DNA from: Gammaproteobacteria bacterium | GTDB taxonomy: Bacteria > Pseudomonadota > Gammaproteobacteria > JABABF01 | Assembly: GCA_014238345.1 (NCBI GenBank) | Contig: JABABF010000204.1 | Location: 1 to 17,657, forward strand | Direction of reading: 5' to 3' | Length of the DNA stretch: 17,657 bases | Shown here: positions 6,904-13,318 of the stretch, in pieces | Position numbering within the stretch: position 1 is the stretch's first letter | Layout of the letters: each line of letters opens with the position of its first letter | The notes under the pieces: generated by a model | What the model was told of the DNA's origin: nothing | Databases searched by the model: none | The model's input: the letters and a program-made list of their open reading frames with translations, nothing else | Program-made: the position numbers and the translations under genes

Positions 6904-8081
6904 GACACCAGCGGCTCCACACGCCACTCACCGCCCTCTGTCTGAGGAGCCTTGAGCAAGCGGTCGCAGAACACAGGCGCAGACTCCCCGGGCAACGCCG
7001 TTACCACACACTCTCCAGAAATTCGCAAGCGGGACAGTTGTTGCCGCCAAATAGCCTGTTGCCCCCCGACTGGTGGCGGAGCAAAAATCGCTGTGGGCGG
7101 TGTCGGTGGCTCGGGGCACAAGGCCAGCAGACAGCCTAGGTCAACGCTGAAGCCAGTGGCTGGTCGCGAGCGACCGTAGGCAGCACCAATACCATCACAG
7201 CGCCCACCGTGCGCCACCACTTGACCGCAACCGTCAGCATAGGCAGCAAATAGCAAGCCAGTGTGGTAACGATAGCCCCGCAACTCACCGAGATCTAAAT
7301 AGGGGACTTCTGGCACCCCCACTGCCTCCAGAGCCACTAGCAACTCTCGCAACTCGGCCAAAGCCGACAGCGCCGCCGACGGTGCCCCATCCAGGCAACG
7401 CTCAGCGCGATCCAGTACATCACCACGCCCGCGCAACGACGGCAGGGTCAACAACATCTGGCGCAACTGCGGGTCGATATCGCCACCCAGCACGGTGTGC
7501 GCCTCATCCAAAGCCTTGCGCTCAATCGCATCAAAGAGACGGCGCTCAGCCACTTCCCCTAGCCCGGTCGCTACTGCCAAAGCCCGGTAGACTCCAGCAT
7601 GTCCCAAATCCAGACGAGGCTCAGCGATGCCCGCCAAGTGCAGCAGCTCCGACATCAACAACAGCAATTCAGCATCTGCTGCCACGGCCTCAACACCATA
7701 GATCTCGGCACCGAGCTGATGCAACTCGCGTGCGGCCAGTGGATGACGCGATCGAGTGTGCAATACCGAACCCGCATAGCACAGTCGTTGAGCGCCCTCA
7801 CACAGGCGACTGTGTGCGTCGATACGCGCTGTCTGCGGCGTAATGTCGGAACGCACTGCCAGTGCACCATCACCCGTGCGAAAAGTCAGCCCAGCGAGAT
7901 CTTCCCCCGCACCAACCAATAGCGACGGAGCTCGCTCCAACAGCGGAGGGGCAACCAACTCATAGCCATGAGCTGCACATAAATCCAAGATGCGGCGGCG
8001 CAATTCCTCCAGCTGAAAGGCCTGGGGCGGCAACAGTTCGACGACACCCTCAGGCAGGCGCCAGATGTCATCCACATGCAT
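6900..8081 (-). CDS. hisZ: ATP phosphoribosyltransferase regulatory subunit HisZ
   Basis: 393 residues from the ATG at 8081 (MHVDDIWRLPEGV). A GTG at 8105, just past the hflC stop, is an alternative start, but it adds eight residues unlike the family. The protein resembles the catalytic core of histidyl-tRNA synthetase: RSDITPQTARI at 77-87, RELHQLGAEIYG at 118-129, and LRGYRYHTGLLFAAY at 267-281. The last is the degenerate HisZ form of the synthetase motif RGLDYYTG. There is no anticodon-binding domain. HisZ joins the short form of HisG to make an active, histidine-inhibited first enzyme of histidine synthesis. The position between hflC and purA is the one found in Pseudomonas. The ATGA overlap with purA suggests coupled translation. 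No hisG is in the window. Confidence 0.93.
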   Translation of the reverse strand: MHVDDIWRLPEGVVELLPPQAFQLEELRRRILDLCAAHGYELVAPPLLERAPSLLVGAGEDLAGLTFRTGDGALAVRSDITPQTARIDAHSRLCEGAQRLCYAGSVLHTRSRHPLAARELHQLGAEIYGVEAVAADAELLLLMSELLHLAGIAEPRLDLGHAGVYRALAVATGLGEVAERRLFDAIERKALDEAHTVLGGDIDPQLRQMLLTLPSLRGRGDVLDRAERCLDGAPSAALSALAELRELLVALEAVGVPEVPYLDLGELRGYRYHTGLLFAAYADGCGQVVAHGGRCDGIGAAYGRSRPATGFSVDLGCLLALCPEPPTPPTAIFAPPPVGGQQAIWRQQLSRLRISGECVVTALPGESAPVFCDRLLKAPQTEGGEWRVEPLVS

Positions 8082-8105
8082 GGCGGTTGCGCCGCAGGAC
8101 GACAC

Positions 8106-8987
8106 TCAGCGAGACGGCTGACCGCTCGCCTGATTCAGGTAGCGAAAAAAATCGCTATCTGGTGATATGAGGAACAAGTCCCCCGAATCCGAGAAGGACT
8201 TGCGATAGGCGATGAGACTGCGAGTAAATGCGTAGAACTCACGATCTTGCGCGTAGGCATCTGCATAAATTGTCGCCGCCTTGGCATCGCCTTGACCGCG
8301 CACTTTTTCAGATTCACGATAAGCCTCAGCGGTAATCACAATTTTTTCCCTATCCGCTACGGCGCGGATGCCCTCAGCCAACTCGCGCCCCTTAGAGCGG
8401 TGTTCGCGCGCCTCGCGCTCACGCTCTGCCCGCATGCGCCGGTACACGGAATCGCTGACATCATCGGGCAAATCAATGCGCTTGATGCGCACCGCAACCA
8501 GATTGACACCCAATTCCACGTGCACTTGCTGCTTGAGCCGCAACAGCAGGTCGGTGATCAGTTCGTCGCGCTCGCCAGACACCACATCCACCATGGAGCG
8601 CTCGCCAAACTGATTGCGCAGACCATTATTGATCCGTTGCGAGAGGAGCTCCTGGGCTCGCAGCTCTTCGCCATTGGTAGCCTTGTAGTACAGCGCAACA
8701 TCACTGATGCGCCAAGTAGCATAGGAATCCACCTCTAGAAATTTCTTCTCTTGGGTGAGAAATCGCTCTGGACGCGAATCCAAGATGAGCAAACGGCCAT
8801 CAAATTTACGCACCCCGTGGACGAAAGGCGTTTTAAAATGTAGCCCTGGAGCGACATCATCGCGAATCAATTCTCCGAAACGTAACATCACCGCACGCTC
8901 CGTTTCACGCACGATAAATAGCGTATTGCTGATGAGAAATAGCACGACGAGCAACCCGCCCAGCAACACTTGCAACCGACTGATCAT
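8106..8987 (-). CDS. hflC: HflC, SPFH-domain modulator of FtsH
   Basis: 293 residues. A single N-terminal membrane segment (about residues 6-25, MISRLQVLLGGLLVVLFLIS) is followed by RETERAVMLRFGE and the SPFH/prohibitin domain. A charged coiled-coil stretch (MRAEREREAREHRSKGRELAEGIRAVADREK) comes next, then the C-terminal segment SPDSDFFRYL, which is diagnostic for HflC. HflC pairs with HflK in a large periplasmic cage around the FtsH protease and limits its attack on membrane proteins. The ATG overlaps the hflK stop by one base (TGATG), so the two subunits are likely made together. The following hisZ start is 24 bases downstream. Confidence 0.96.
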   Translation of the reverse strand: MISRLQVLLGGLLVVLFLISNTLFIVRETERAVMLRFGELIRDDVAPGLHFKTPFVHGVRKFDGRLLILDSRPERFLTQEKKFLEVDSYATWRISDVALYYKATNGEELRAQELLSQRINNGLRNQFGERSMVDVVSGERDELITDLLLRLKQQVHVELGVNLVAVRIKRIDLPDDVSDSVYRRMRAEREREAREHRSKGRELAEGIRAVADREKIVITAEAYRESEKVRGQGDAKAATIYADAYAQDREFYAFTRSLIAYRKSFSDSGDLFLISPDSDFFRYLNQASGQPSR

Positions 8988-10108
8988 CAGCGAGTCCGTC
9001 CCGAGCGACGACGAGGAGCTGACTGTTGTTGTTCGATCAGTTGCTCCGTCTCCTGACGCAGGCGTTCAGCATCCCCCGCCGTCACTGGTGCTAGGTCGCC
9101 AGACCTTTTGAGCAAGCGATCCAGAGGCAAATAGAACAGGTTACTGCCCTCATTTACATCGACAACCACCTTGGAAATGTTGCCCATCACCTCTTCCACG
9201 GCATCTAAATGCATGCGCTTGCGAGTGACGGCAGGCGACTGGCGGTAGACAGCGAGCAATTGACTAAAGCGCGAGGACTCCCCCTCAGAGCGAGCGATCA
9301 CCTCATCACGATAGGCATAAGACTCCTCAAGGATGCGTTTGGCGACCCCGCGTGCACGCGGCACCACTTCATTGGCGTAGGCCTCGGCCTCGTTGATGTA
9401 GCGTGCCTCATCTTCTAATGCTTTGTTAACATCATCAAAAGCTTCCTTGACCGCTTGGGGGGGGGAAGCCTCGTTAATATTTACCTGCAATAGGGAAATA
9501 CCCGTGCCATAGCGATCTAAATAACGCTGCATCCGCTGCCGCACATCGAAGCCCACCTGCTCTCTGCCGAGGGTGATGACATGGTCGATGACGGAGCCGC
9601 CGACCACATGCCGCAATGCGCTTTCCGCTGCTAAACGCATGCTGCCAATTGGATTGCGGACCTTCAACACATAATTCTCTGGGTCGATCACCCGGTATTG
9701 AAAAGTGATGCGAACATCAACAATATTCTCATCCTTGGTGAGCATATGCCCGTCGTAGGATTCTGAATACACCTTGGTAACATTGACTTTATAGAGTCGA
9801 TCCACCACTGGCATGCGCCAACGCAGACCAGGCTGCACCAAGGCGTGAAAGCGACCGAGGCGCAAGACCACAGCACGCTCTTGCTCATTTAGTTGATAAA
9901 ACCCCAATGCCCCCCAAATGGCTGCCAATACTACTAATCCAACCAATAAGGAACGCGGATTGAACGACGAGCCACCACCGAACAATTGGTTGCCAAATTT
10001 GAGTGCCTGACTCAGTGTGTCATCAATATTATTGGAGCCAGAATTACGATCACCACCCCAAGATTGGCGATCGGATTCGTCGCTGTCAGATGGGCGGTTC
10101 CAATTCAT
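8987..10108 (-). CDS. hflK: HflK, SPFH-domain modulator of FtsH
   Basis: 373 residues, somewhat shorter than E. coli HflK (419). The cytoplasmic N terminus is hydrophilic and Ser/Asn/Gly-rich (MNWNRPSDSDESDRQSWGG), followed by a membrane segment at about 53-71. The SPFH domain begins with NEQERAVVLRLGRF at 74-87. DENIVDVRITFQYRV and the AFDDVNKALEDEARYINEAEAYANEV-type segment are characteristic of HflK. It forms the hetero-oligomeric HflKC cage with HflC and regulates FtsH. No strong Shine-Dalgarno sequence precedes the ATG, which is 33 bases past the hflX stop. The reading frame crosses a run of nine C residues (9457-9465) without interruption. Confidence 0.96.
   Translation of the reverse strand: MNWNRPSDSDESDRQSWGGDRNSGSNNIDDTLSQALKFGNQLFGGGSSFNPRSLLVGLVVLAAIWGALGFYQLNEQERAVVLRLGRFHALVQPGLRWRMPVVDRLYKVNVTKVYSESYDGHMLTKDENIVDVRITFQYRVIDPENYVLKVRNPIGSMRLAAESALRHVVGGSVIDHVITLGREQVGFDVRQRMQRYLDRYGTGISLLQVNINEASPPQAVKEAFDDVNKALEDEARYINEAEAYANEVVPRARGVAKRILEESYAYRDEVIARSEGESSRFSQLLAVYRQSPAVTRKRMHLDAVEEVMGNISKVVVDVNEGSNLFYLPLDRLLKRSGDLAPVTAGDAERLRQETEQLIEQQQSAPRRRSGRTR
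9457..9465. repeat. Nine-base C homopolymer (G on + strand) inside hflK
   Basis: The + strand shows nine consecutive G, read on the coding strand as TCC CCC CCC CAA in the Ser-Pro-Pro-Gln part of HflK. The frame is open as given. Runs of this length are prone to slippage, and one base gained or lost would truncate the C-terminal part of HflK and uncouple hflC. Confidence 0.9.
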
Positions 10109-10141
10109 GGTGAGGAGTGGGTGGACACTGGAATCACCATT

Positions 10142-11365
10142 CTAACAAAAAGCGGCGGCGCGGCGGCGTAGGTCTCGCCATTCCCGCTCTGGCAATCGCA
10201 CATCTAAACGCATGCGGCCATCGCTAAAACTCTCTTCGGCCAATACCACGCCGCGGCTATATAACTGTGCGCGCAACGCCCCAGCCGCCGGAGCTAGCCA
10301 CAGCCGACAGCGGCGCGGAATCCCCACCAACGACTCGGCCAGTGCCTCGCTCAGCAACTCCAGTCCCACACCCGTAGTTGCAGATAACCACACCTGCCGA
10401 GGTCGCCCCTCGGCATCGCGTGCAATGCGCGGCGCAGCACTCGGCAGGCAATCAATCTTGTTCATCACCTCAATACAGGGCAAGTGATCAGCATCGATCT
10501 CCGCAAGCACTTCCTGCACCGCATGACGCTGACGATCGGCATAGCCTTGACTGGCATCGATGACATGGAGCAACAAGGTGGCCGAACGGAGTTCCTCCAA
10601 AGTGGCGCGAAATGCGTCTATCAACGAGTGTGGCAGAGCGCGGATGAAGCCGACCGTGTCACTGGCTAGCGCCTCAGTGCCACCAGGCAAGCGCAGGCGG
10701 CGCACCGTTGGATCCAAGGTGGCAAAGGGTCGCTGAGCAACCAACGAGGCCGCATTGCACAGGCGGTTGAAACAGCTCGACTTACCAGCGTTGGTATAGC
10801 CGACCAACGCAATGATAGGCAACTCGCCGCGTCGACTACGCACCCGGCGGCGCAGGCGACGCTGTAGTCTTAGCCTAACCAGCTGTCGGCGCAGGCGGCG
10901 GATACGATCTCCTACTTGGCGGCGGTCGCTCTCTAACTGGCTCTCGCCAGGCCCAGCGCGCAGGCCAATGCCACCGCGCTGGCGCTCCAAATGATGCCAG
11001 CCGCCCACTAAACGGGTATACAGGTGCTCCATCTGAGCCAACTCCACCTGTAATATCCCCTCCCGAGACTGTGCCCGACTGGCAAACAATTCAAGAATTA
11101 ATCCAGTACGGCTGATTGTGCGACACTCGCAGCTACGCTCTAGGTGCCGCTCTTGTGAGGCACTGAGATCAGCATCGACCAATAGAAAATCAGCTCGGGC
11201 AACACGCACGGCACTGTGAATTTCCTCTATTTTGCCCCGACCTAATAACACCTGCGGCCAACGCGGGGCACGTGGACACTGCACATGACCAACAAGCTGG
11301 CTACCAAGAGCCTGCGCCAGCGACTCAAACTCTGTCCGCTGGCCAGGGTCTACCCCAAACAGCAC
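10142..11365 (-). CDS. hflX: GTPase HflX (ribosome-splitting factor); N terminus probably extends upstream
   Basis: 407 residues from the GTG at 11365. The HflX N-terminal domain includes ECRTISRTGLILELFASRA and VELAQMEHLYTRLVGGW. The conserved GGIGLR...GPGESQLESDRR (131-149) is next, then an Arg-rich helical arm. The G domain has GYTNAGKSS (G1, 189-197), ATLDPT (G2), DTVGF (G3, 236-240) and NKID (G4, 302-305). HflX splits stalled 70S ribosomes, especially after heat stress. The GTG is probably not the true start: in-frame sequence just upstream reads LLFERPAAGRRALLV, aligning with E. coli MFDRYDAGEQAVLV. The only near-start codon there is CTG at 11407; an ATG at 11441 is one base out of frame. 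An extra Ala137 breaks the normally invariant GLRGPGE motif. The gene lies between hfq and hflK, the standard place. Confidence 0.94.
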   Translation of the reverse strand: MLFGVDPGQRTEFESLAQALGSQLVGHVQCPRAPRWPQVLLGRGKIEEIHSAVRVARADFLLVDADLSASQERHLERSCECRTISRTGLILELFASRAQSREGILQVELAQMEHLYTRLVGGWHHLERQRGGIGLRAGPGESQLESDRRQVGDRIRRLRRQLVRLRLQRRLRRRVRSRRGELPIIALVGYTNAGKSSCFNRLCNAASLVAQRPFATLDPTVRRLRLPGGTEALASDTVGFIRALPHSLIDAFRATLEELRSATLLLHVIDASQGYADRQRHAVQEVLAEIDADHLPCIEVMNKIDCLPSAAPRIARDAEGRPRQVWLSATTGVGLELLSEALAESLVGIPRRCRLWLAPAAGALRAQLYSRGVVLAEESFSDGRMRLDVRLPEREWRDLRRRAAAFC

Positions 11366-11494
11366 AAGTAATGCCCGCCGACCAGCGGCGGGTCGTTCAA
11401 AAAGCAGAGCTAATGATGGCGCTGACCAAAACTACTGGCATCAGCGCAACTCAAGCCTATTTGACCCTACACAACACACAACAGTTGCATCTAC

Positions 11495-12076
11495 TCAGCC
11501 ATCATCGTAGCTAGGGGCATAGCCATCATCACGGTTACCGGACTGCCCCTGATAGCGACCACCGCCGCCACCGCGCGACGGCGGTCCTCCGCGGCGCGGT
11601 CCACCACCTGAGCCACCTTGGCGGCGATAGCCTCCTCCGCCGCCGCCATAGCCACCACCACCGCCACCGCCGCCACTGCGGCGGTTACCATAGAAATCGC
11701 GCCGCTGACCACCGCCACCGCCGCCGCCACCGTAGTTACCCTGATTCTGCTCGCCGTTGTCGCCACTGCCCCCCTGCCAGCCACGGACTCCGCCGCCATA
11801 AGGCACCTCAAAGTGCACCGCCACATTGGGTTCGATAGACATGATGCCCTGCTTATAGACCATCTGTAGCTGCTTGCCTCCCCCTGCTTCACCCTCGCCC
11901 TCTGATTCATCAGTCGCTACCGCTGTGTTCTCAGCGGCATTGGCATTAGCATTGCACAACAAAATCACCGCACGGTCAAAGGCTTCAATGACACCTTGTA
12001 ACTTAGTGCCATCAATCAGATGGATCGATACTGCCACCTTGTCACGGCGCAACATATTAATAAATGGGTCTTGCAT
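11495..12076 (-). CDS. hfq: Hfq RNA chaperone with an inter-Sm insertion and long Gly/Arg-rich tail
   Basis: 193 residues, about twice the usual length. Residues 1-42 (MQDPFINMLRRDKVAVSIHL, then KLQGVIEAFDRAVILLCN) are the Sm1 half; the start lacks about six residues present in E. coli, and an in-frame stop upstream excludes extension. Residues 43-70 form an acidic, Ala/Glu/Gly-rich insertion, where E. coli has three residues. Sm2 follows as QMVYKQGIMSIEP (71-83). Residues 94-193 are a low-complexity tail rich in Gly, Arg and Tyr. Compared with E. coli, the proximal pocket has Arg for Gln41, Ala for Phe42 and Gln for His57. The distal face has His for Tyr25 and Thr for Ile30, while the rim basic cluster (RRDK) is kept. 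Gene position miaA-hfq-hflX confirms orthology. The weak GTAGAG before the ATG is the only Shine-Dalgarno candidate. Confidence 0.95.
   Translation of the reverse strand: MQDPFINMLRRDKVAVSIHLIDGTKLQGVIEAFDRAVILLCNANANAAENTAVATDESEGEGEAGGGKQLQMVYKQGIMSIEPNVAVHFEVPYGGGVRGWQGGSGDNGEQNQGNYGGGGGGGGQRRDFYGNRRSGGGGGGGGYGGGGGGYRRQGGSGGGPRRGGPPSRGGGGGRYQGQSGNRDDGYAPSYDDG
11552..11797 (-). repeat. Low-complexity Gly/Arg-rich coding repeat of the Hfq tail
   Basis: This stretch encodes Hfq residues 94-175, made of glycine runs of five to eight residues separated by Tyr, Arg, Gln and Ser, in patterns such as GGGYGGGGGGYRRQ and GPRRGGPPSRGG. At the DNA level it is imperfect GGN triplet repetition. RGG-like tails in other proteins bind RNA and can promote condensation; here that is inference. 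The sequence is also prone to length change by slippage. Confidence 0.85.
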
Positions 12077-12183
12077 GTTATCTCTACGGGTCTAGAGCAC
12101 CCGTCCTCGTTCGTGGAATCGTTATTTTTTGTGTTTTTAGGTGAGAATTATTTGTATCAGGATTGCCTACGTCACCGTATAGC

Positions 12184-12202
12184 AATAGCACCTGCTATTT
12201 TT
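12184..12202 (+). terminator. Small hairpin with T run on the + strand, in the hfq leader region
   Basis: AATAGCA and TGCTATT form a short inverted repeat (six pairs with a 4-base loop) followed by TTTTT at 12198-12202 on the + strand. No + strand gene precedes it, so a terminator for an unrecognised short transcript is only a guess. On the - strand the same structure would sit in the hfq leader, preceded by a run of A. Confidence 0.25.
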
Positions 12203-12236
12203 AGTCCATCATCACAATGAGTCTGTCTATTTTTTT

Positions 12237-12257
12237 GCAACGTTTGCCAACGTTTGC
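12237..12257. repeat. Tandem AACGTTTGC repeat, possible LacI/PurR-type operator
   Basis: Two copies of CAACGTTTGC lie directly next to each other (12238-12247 and 12248-12257). The segment GCCAACGTTTGC at 12246-12257 differs by one base from the perfect palindrome GCAAACGTTTGC, the core form bound by PurR and some other LacI-family repressors. It lies upstream of hfq, about 160 bases before the start codon. No LacI-family gene is in the window, so the binding protein is unknown. Confidence 0.4.
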
Positions 12258-12316
12258 AACACGCACTCAAAGCATTAGGAATTGCAACAATCCTCTGCCC
12301 CCCACCTAATACAACT

Positions 12317-12344
12317 ATTCTACACCACACTGGTATATATTCAA
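12317..12344 (-). promoter_or_regulatory. Candidate sigma-70 promoter for hfq
   Basis: On the - strand TTGAAT (12344-12339) is followed by 16 bases and TAGAAT (12322-12317), which matches five of six -10 bases. It lies just after the miaA stop at the start of the AT-rich 291-base region 12077-12367, and would give a leader of roughly 230 bases before the hfq ATG. Long, structured hfq leaders and promoters in or after miaA are known in E. coli. No other gene was seen in this gap. Confidence 0.5.
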
Positions 12345-12367
12345 CAAGTGAGTCATGGCGCTACTAT

Positions 12368-13318
12368 TCACTGCCAACCGCCGTCAACTAACCAGCGGTC
12401 AACCAAACCACAACCTGCCGTGGCATTGCCATCAGCAACCAGCGGCAACCAGCCATGCCAGCGGCGAGCCCAGGCTCGCTGACGGCGAGCTAAGCGCTTG
12501 GTTGCCATCAGTATCAATGGCAACAATTCACGCTCGCCAATCCGCCCCGCCAGCAATTCCAAAACTTGGCGGTAACCGACGATACGCCCCGCCGTCGACC
12601 CTTCTCGCAATACCCCGCTGTGCCACAGCTCTCGGGTCTCCCCAACGAGACCTGCGGACAGCATGTCACGTAGGCGTAGCTCCATACTCCGATAGTGCGC
12701 TACTCGATCCTCTGCAGACAACATCAGCTTGAGTAGTGGATAGCGTGCCGCCAGTCCGACACGATGTCCGCGCAAAGCACTGGGAGGACATCCAGTCAGC
12801 AGATATAACTCTAGCGCCCGTTGCAGGCGCTGGCTATGGTTGGGGTGCAACTGCTCTGCCGTCTGTGGGTCTACCGCCAGCAAGCGGCGGTGCAACGCTG
12901 GCCAACCATGGCGCTGTGCTATGCCCTCAATACGGCGACGCAAAGCCAAATTGGCGGGTGGCAACTCATCCAAGCCCTCCAGCAGAGCATGGAAATAGAG
13001 CATGCTACCACCCACTAGCAGCGGCAGGCGGCCACGGCGGTGGATCGCTTCGATCAGCTGTTGTGAGTCGCGGCAAAAGTCCCCGGCAGAATAGGCTTCG
13101 TCGGGTGTGCGGACATCGATGAGGTGATGTGCGATGCGCGAACGCACCACGGCTGATGGCTTGGCAGTGCCAATGTCCATACCGCAATACACCATGGCCG
13201 AGTCAACACTGATCAATTCACAGGGAAAACTTTCAGCCAAGGCGAGTGATAGCGCTGTCTTGCCGGTAGCGGTGGCACCAGCCAGACACAGCACGGGCAA
13301 CTGTGTGCGCTGAGTCAT
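12368..13318 (-). CDS. miaA: tRNA dimethylallyltransferase
   Basis: 316 residues from the ATG at 13318, the same length as the E. coli enzyme. A longer frame back to 13390 exists, but the chosen ATG forms an ATGA overlap with the mutL stop and gives the family N terminus. The P-loop GATATGKT is at residues 14-21, the catalytic Asp39 is in SVDSAMVY, and GMDIGTAKP (46-54), DEAYSAGDF, VGGSMLYFHALLEGL and HSQRLQRALE are all family signatures. MiaA transfers an isopentenyl group to A37 of tRNAs that read UNN codons, a modification that affects reading-frame maintenance and, in E. coli, rpoS and hfq expression. The 3' end is followed by the hfq leader region. Confidence 0.97.
   Translation of the reverse strand: MTQRTQLPVLCLAGATATGKTALSLALAESFPCELISVDSAMVYCGMDIGTAKPSAVVRSRIAHHLIDVRTPDEAYSAGDFCRDSQQLIEAIHRRGRLPLLVGGSMLYFHALLEGLDELPPANLALRRRIEGIAQRHGWPALHRRLLAVDPQTAEQLHPNHSQRLQRALELYLLTGCPPSALRGHRVGLAARYPLLKLMLSAEDRVAHYRSMELRLRDMLSAGLVGETRELWHSGVLREGSTAGRIVGYRQVLELLAGRIGERELLPLILMATKRLARRQRAWARRWHGWLPLVADGNATAGCGLVDRWLVDGGWQ

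Noticed and set aside
11618..11750. Short direct repeats considered as a CRISPR or tandem array
   Set aside because: They are irregular glycine-codon triplets in frame with hfq, with no regular spacers.
11491..11910. Ala/Val-rich open frame on the same strand as hfq, and an Ala/Thr-rich frame on the + strand
   Set aside because: Both are alternative readings of the GGN repeats that encode the Hfq tail; no start signal or family match.
12464..12479. Perfect 7-bp inverted repeat GCGAGCC-CA-GGCTCGC considered as a terminator
   Set aside because: It lies inside the miaA coding sequence about 90 bases before the stop, has no T run, and is explained by Arg-Ala-Trp-Ala-Arg codons.
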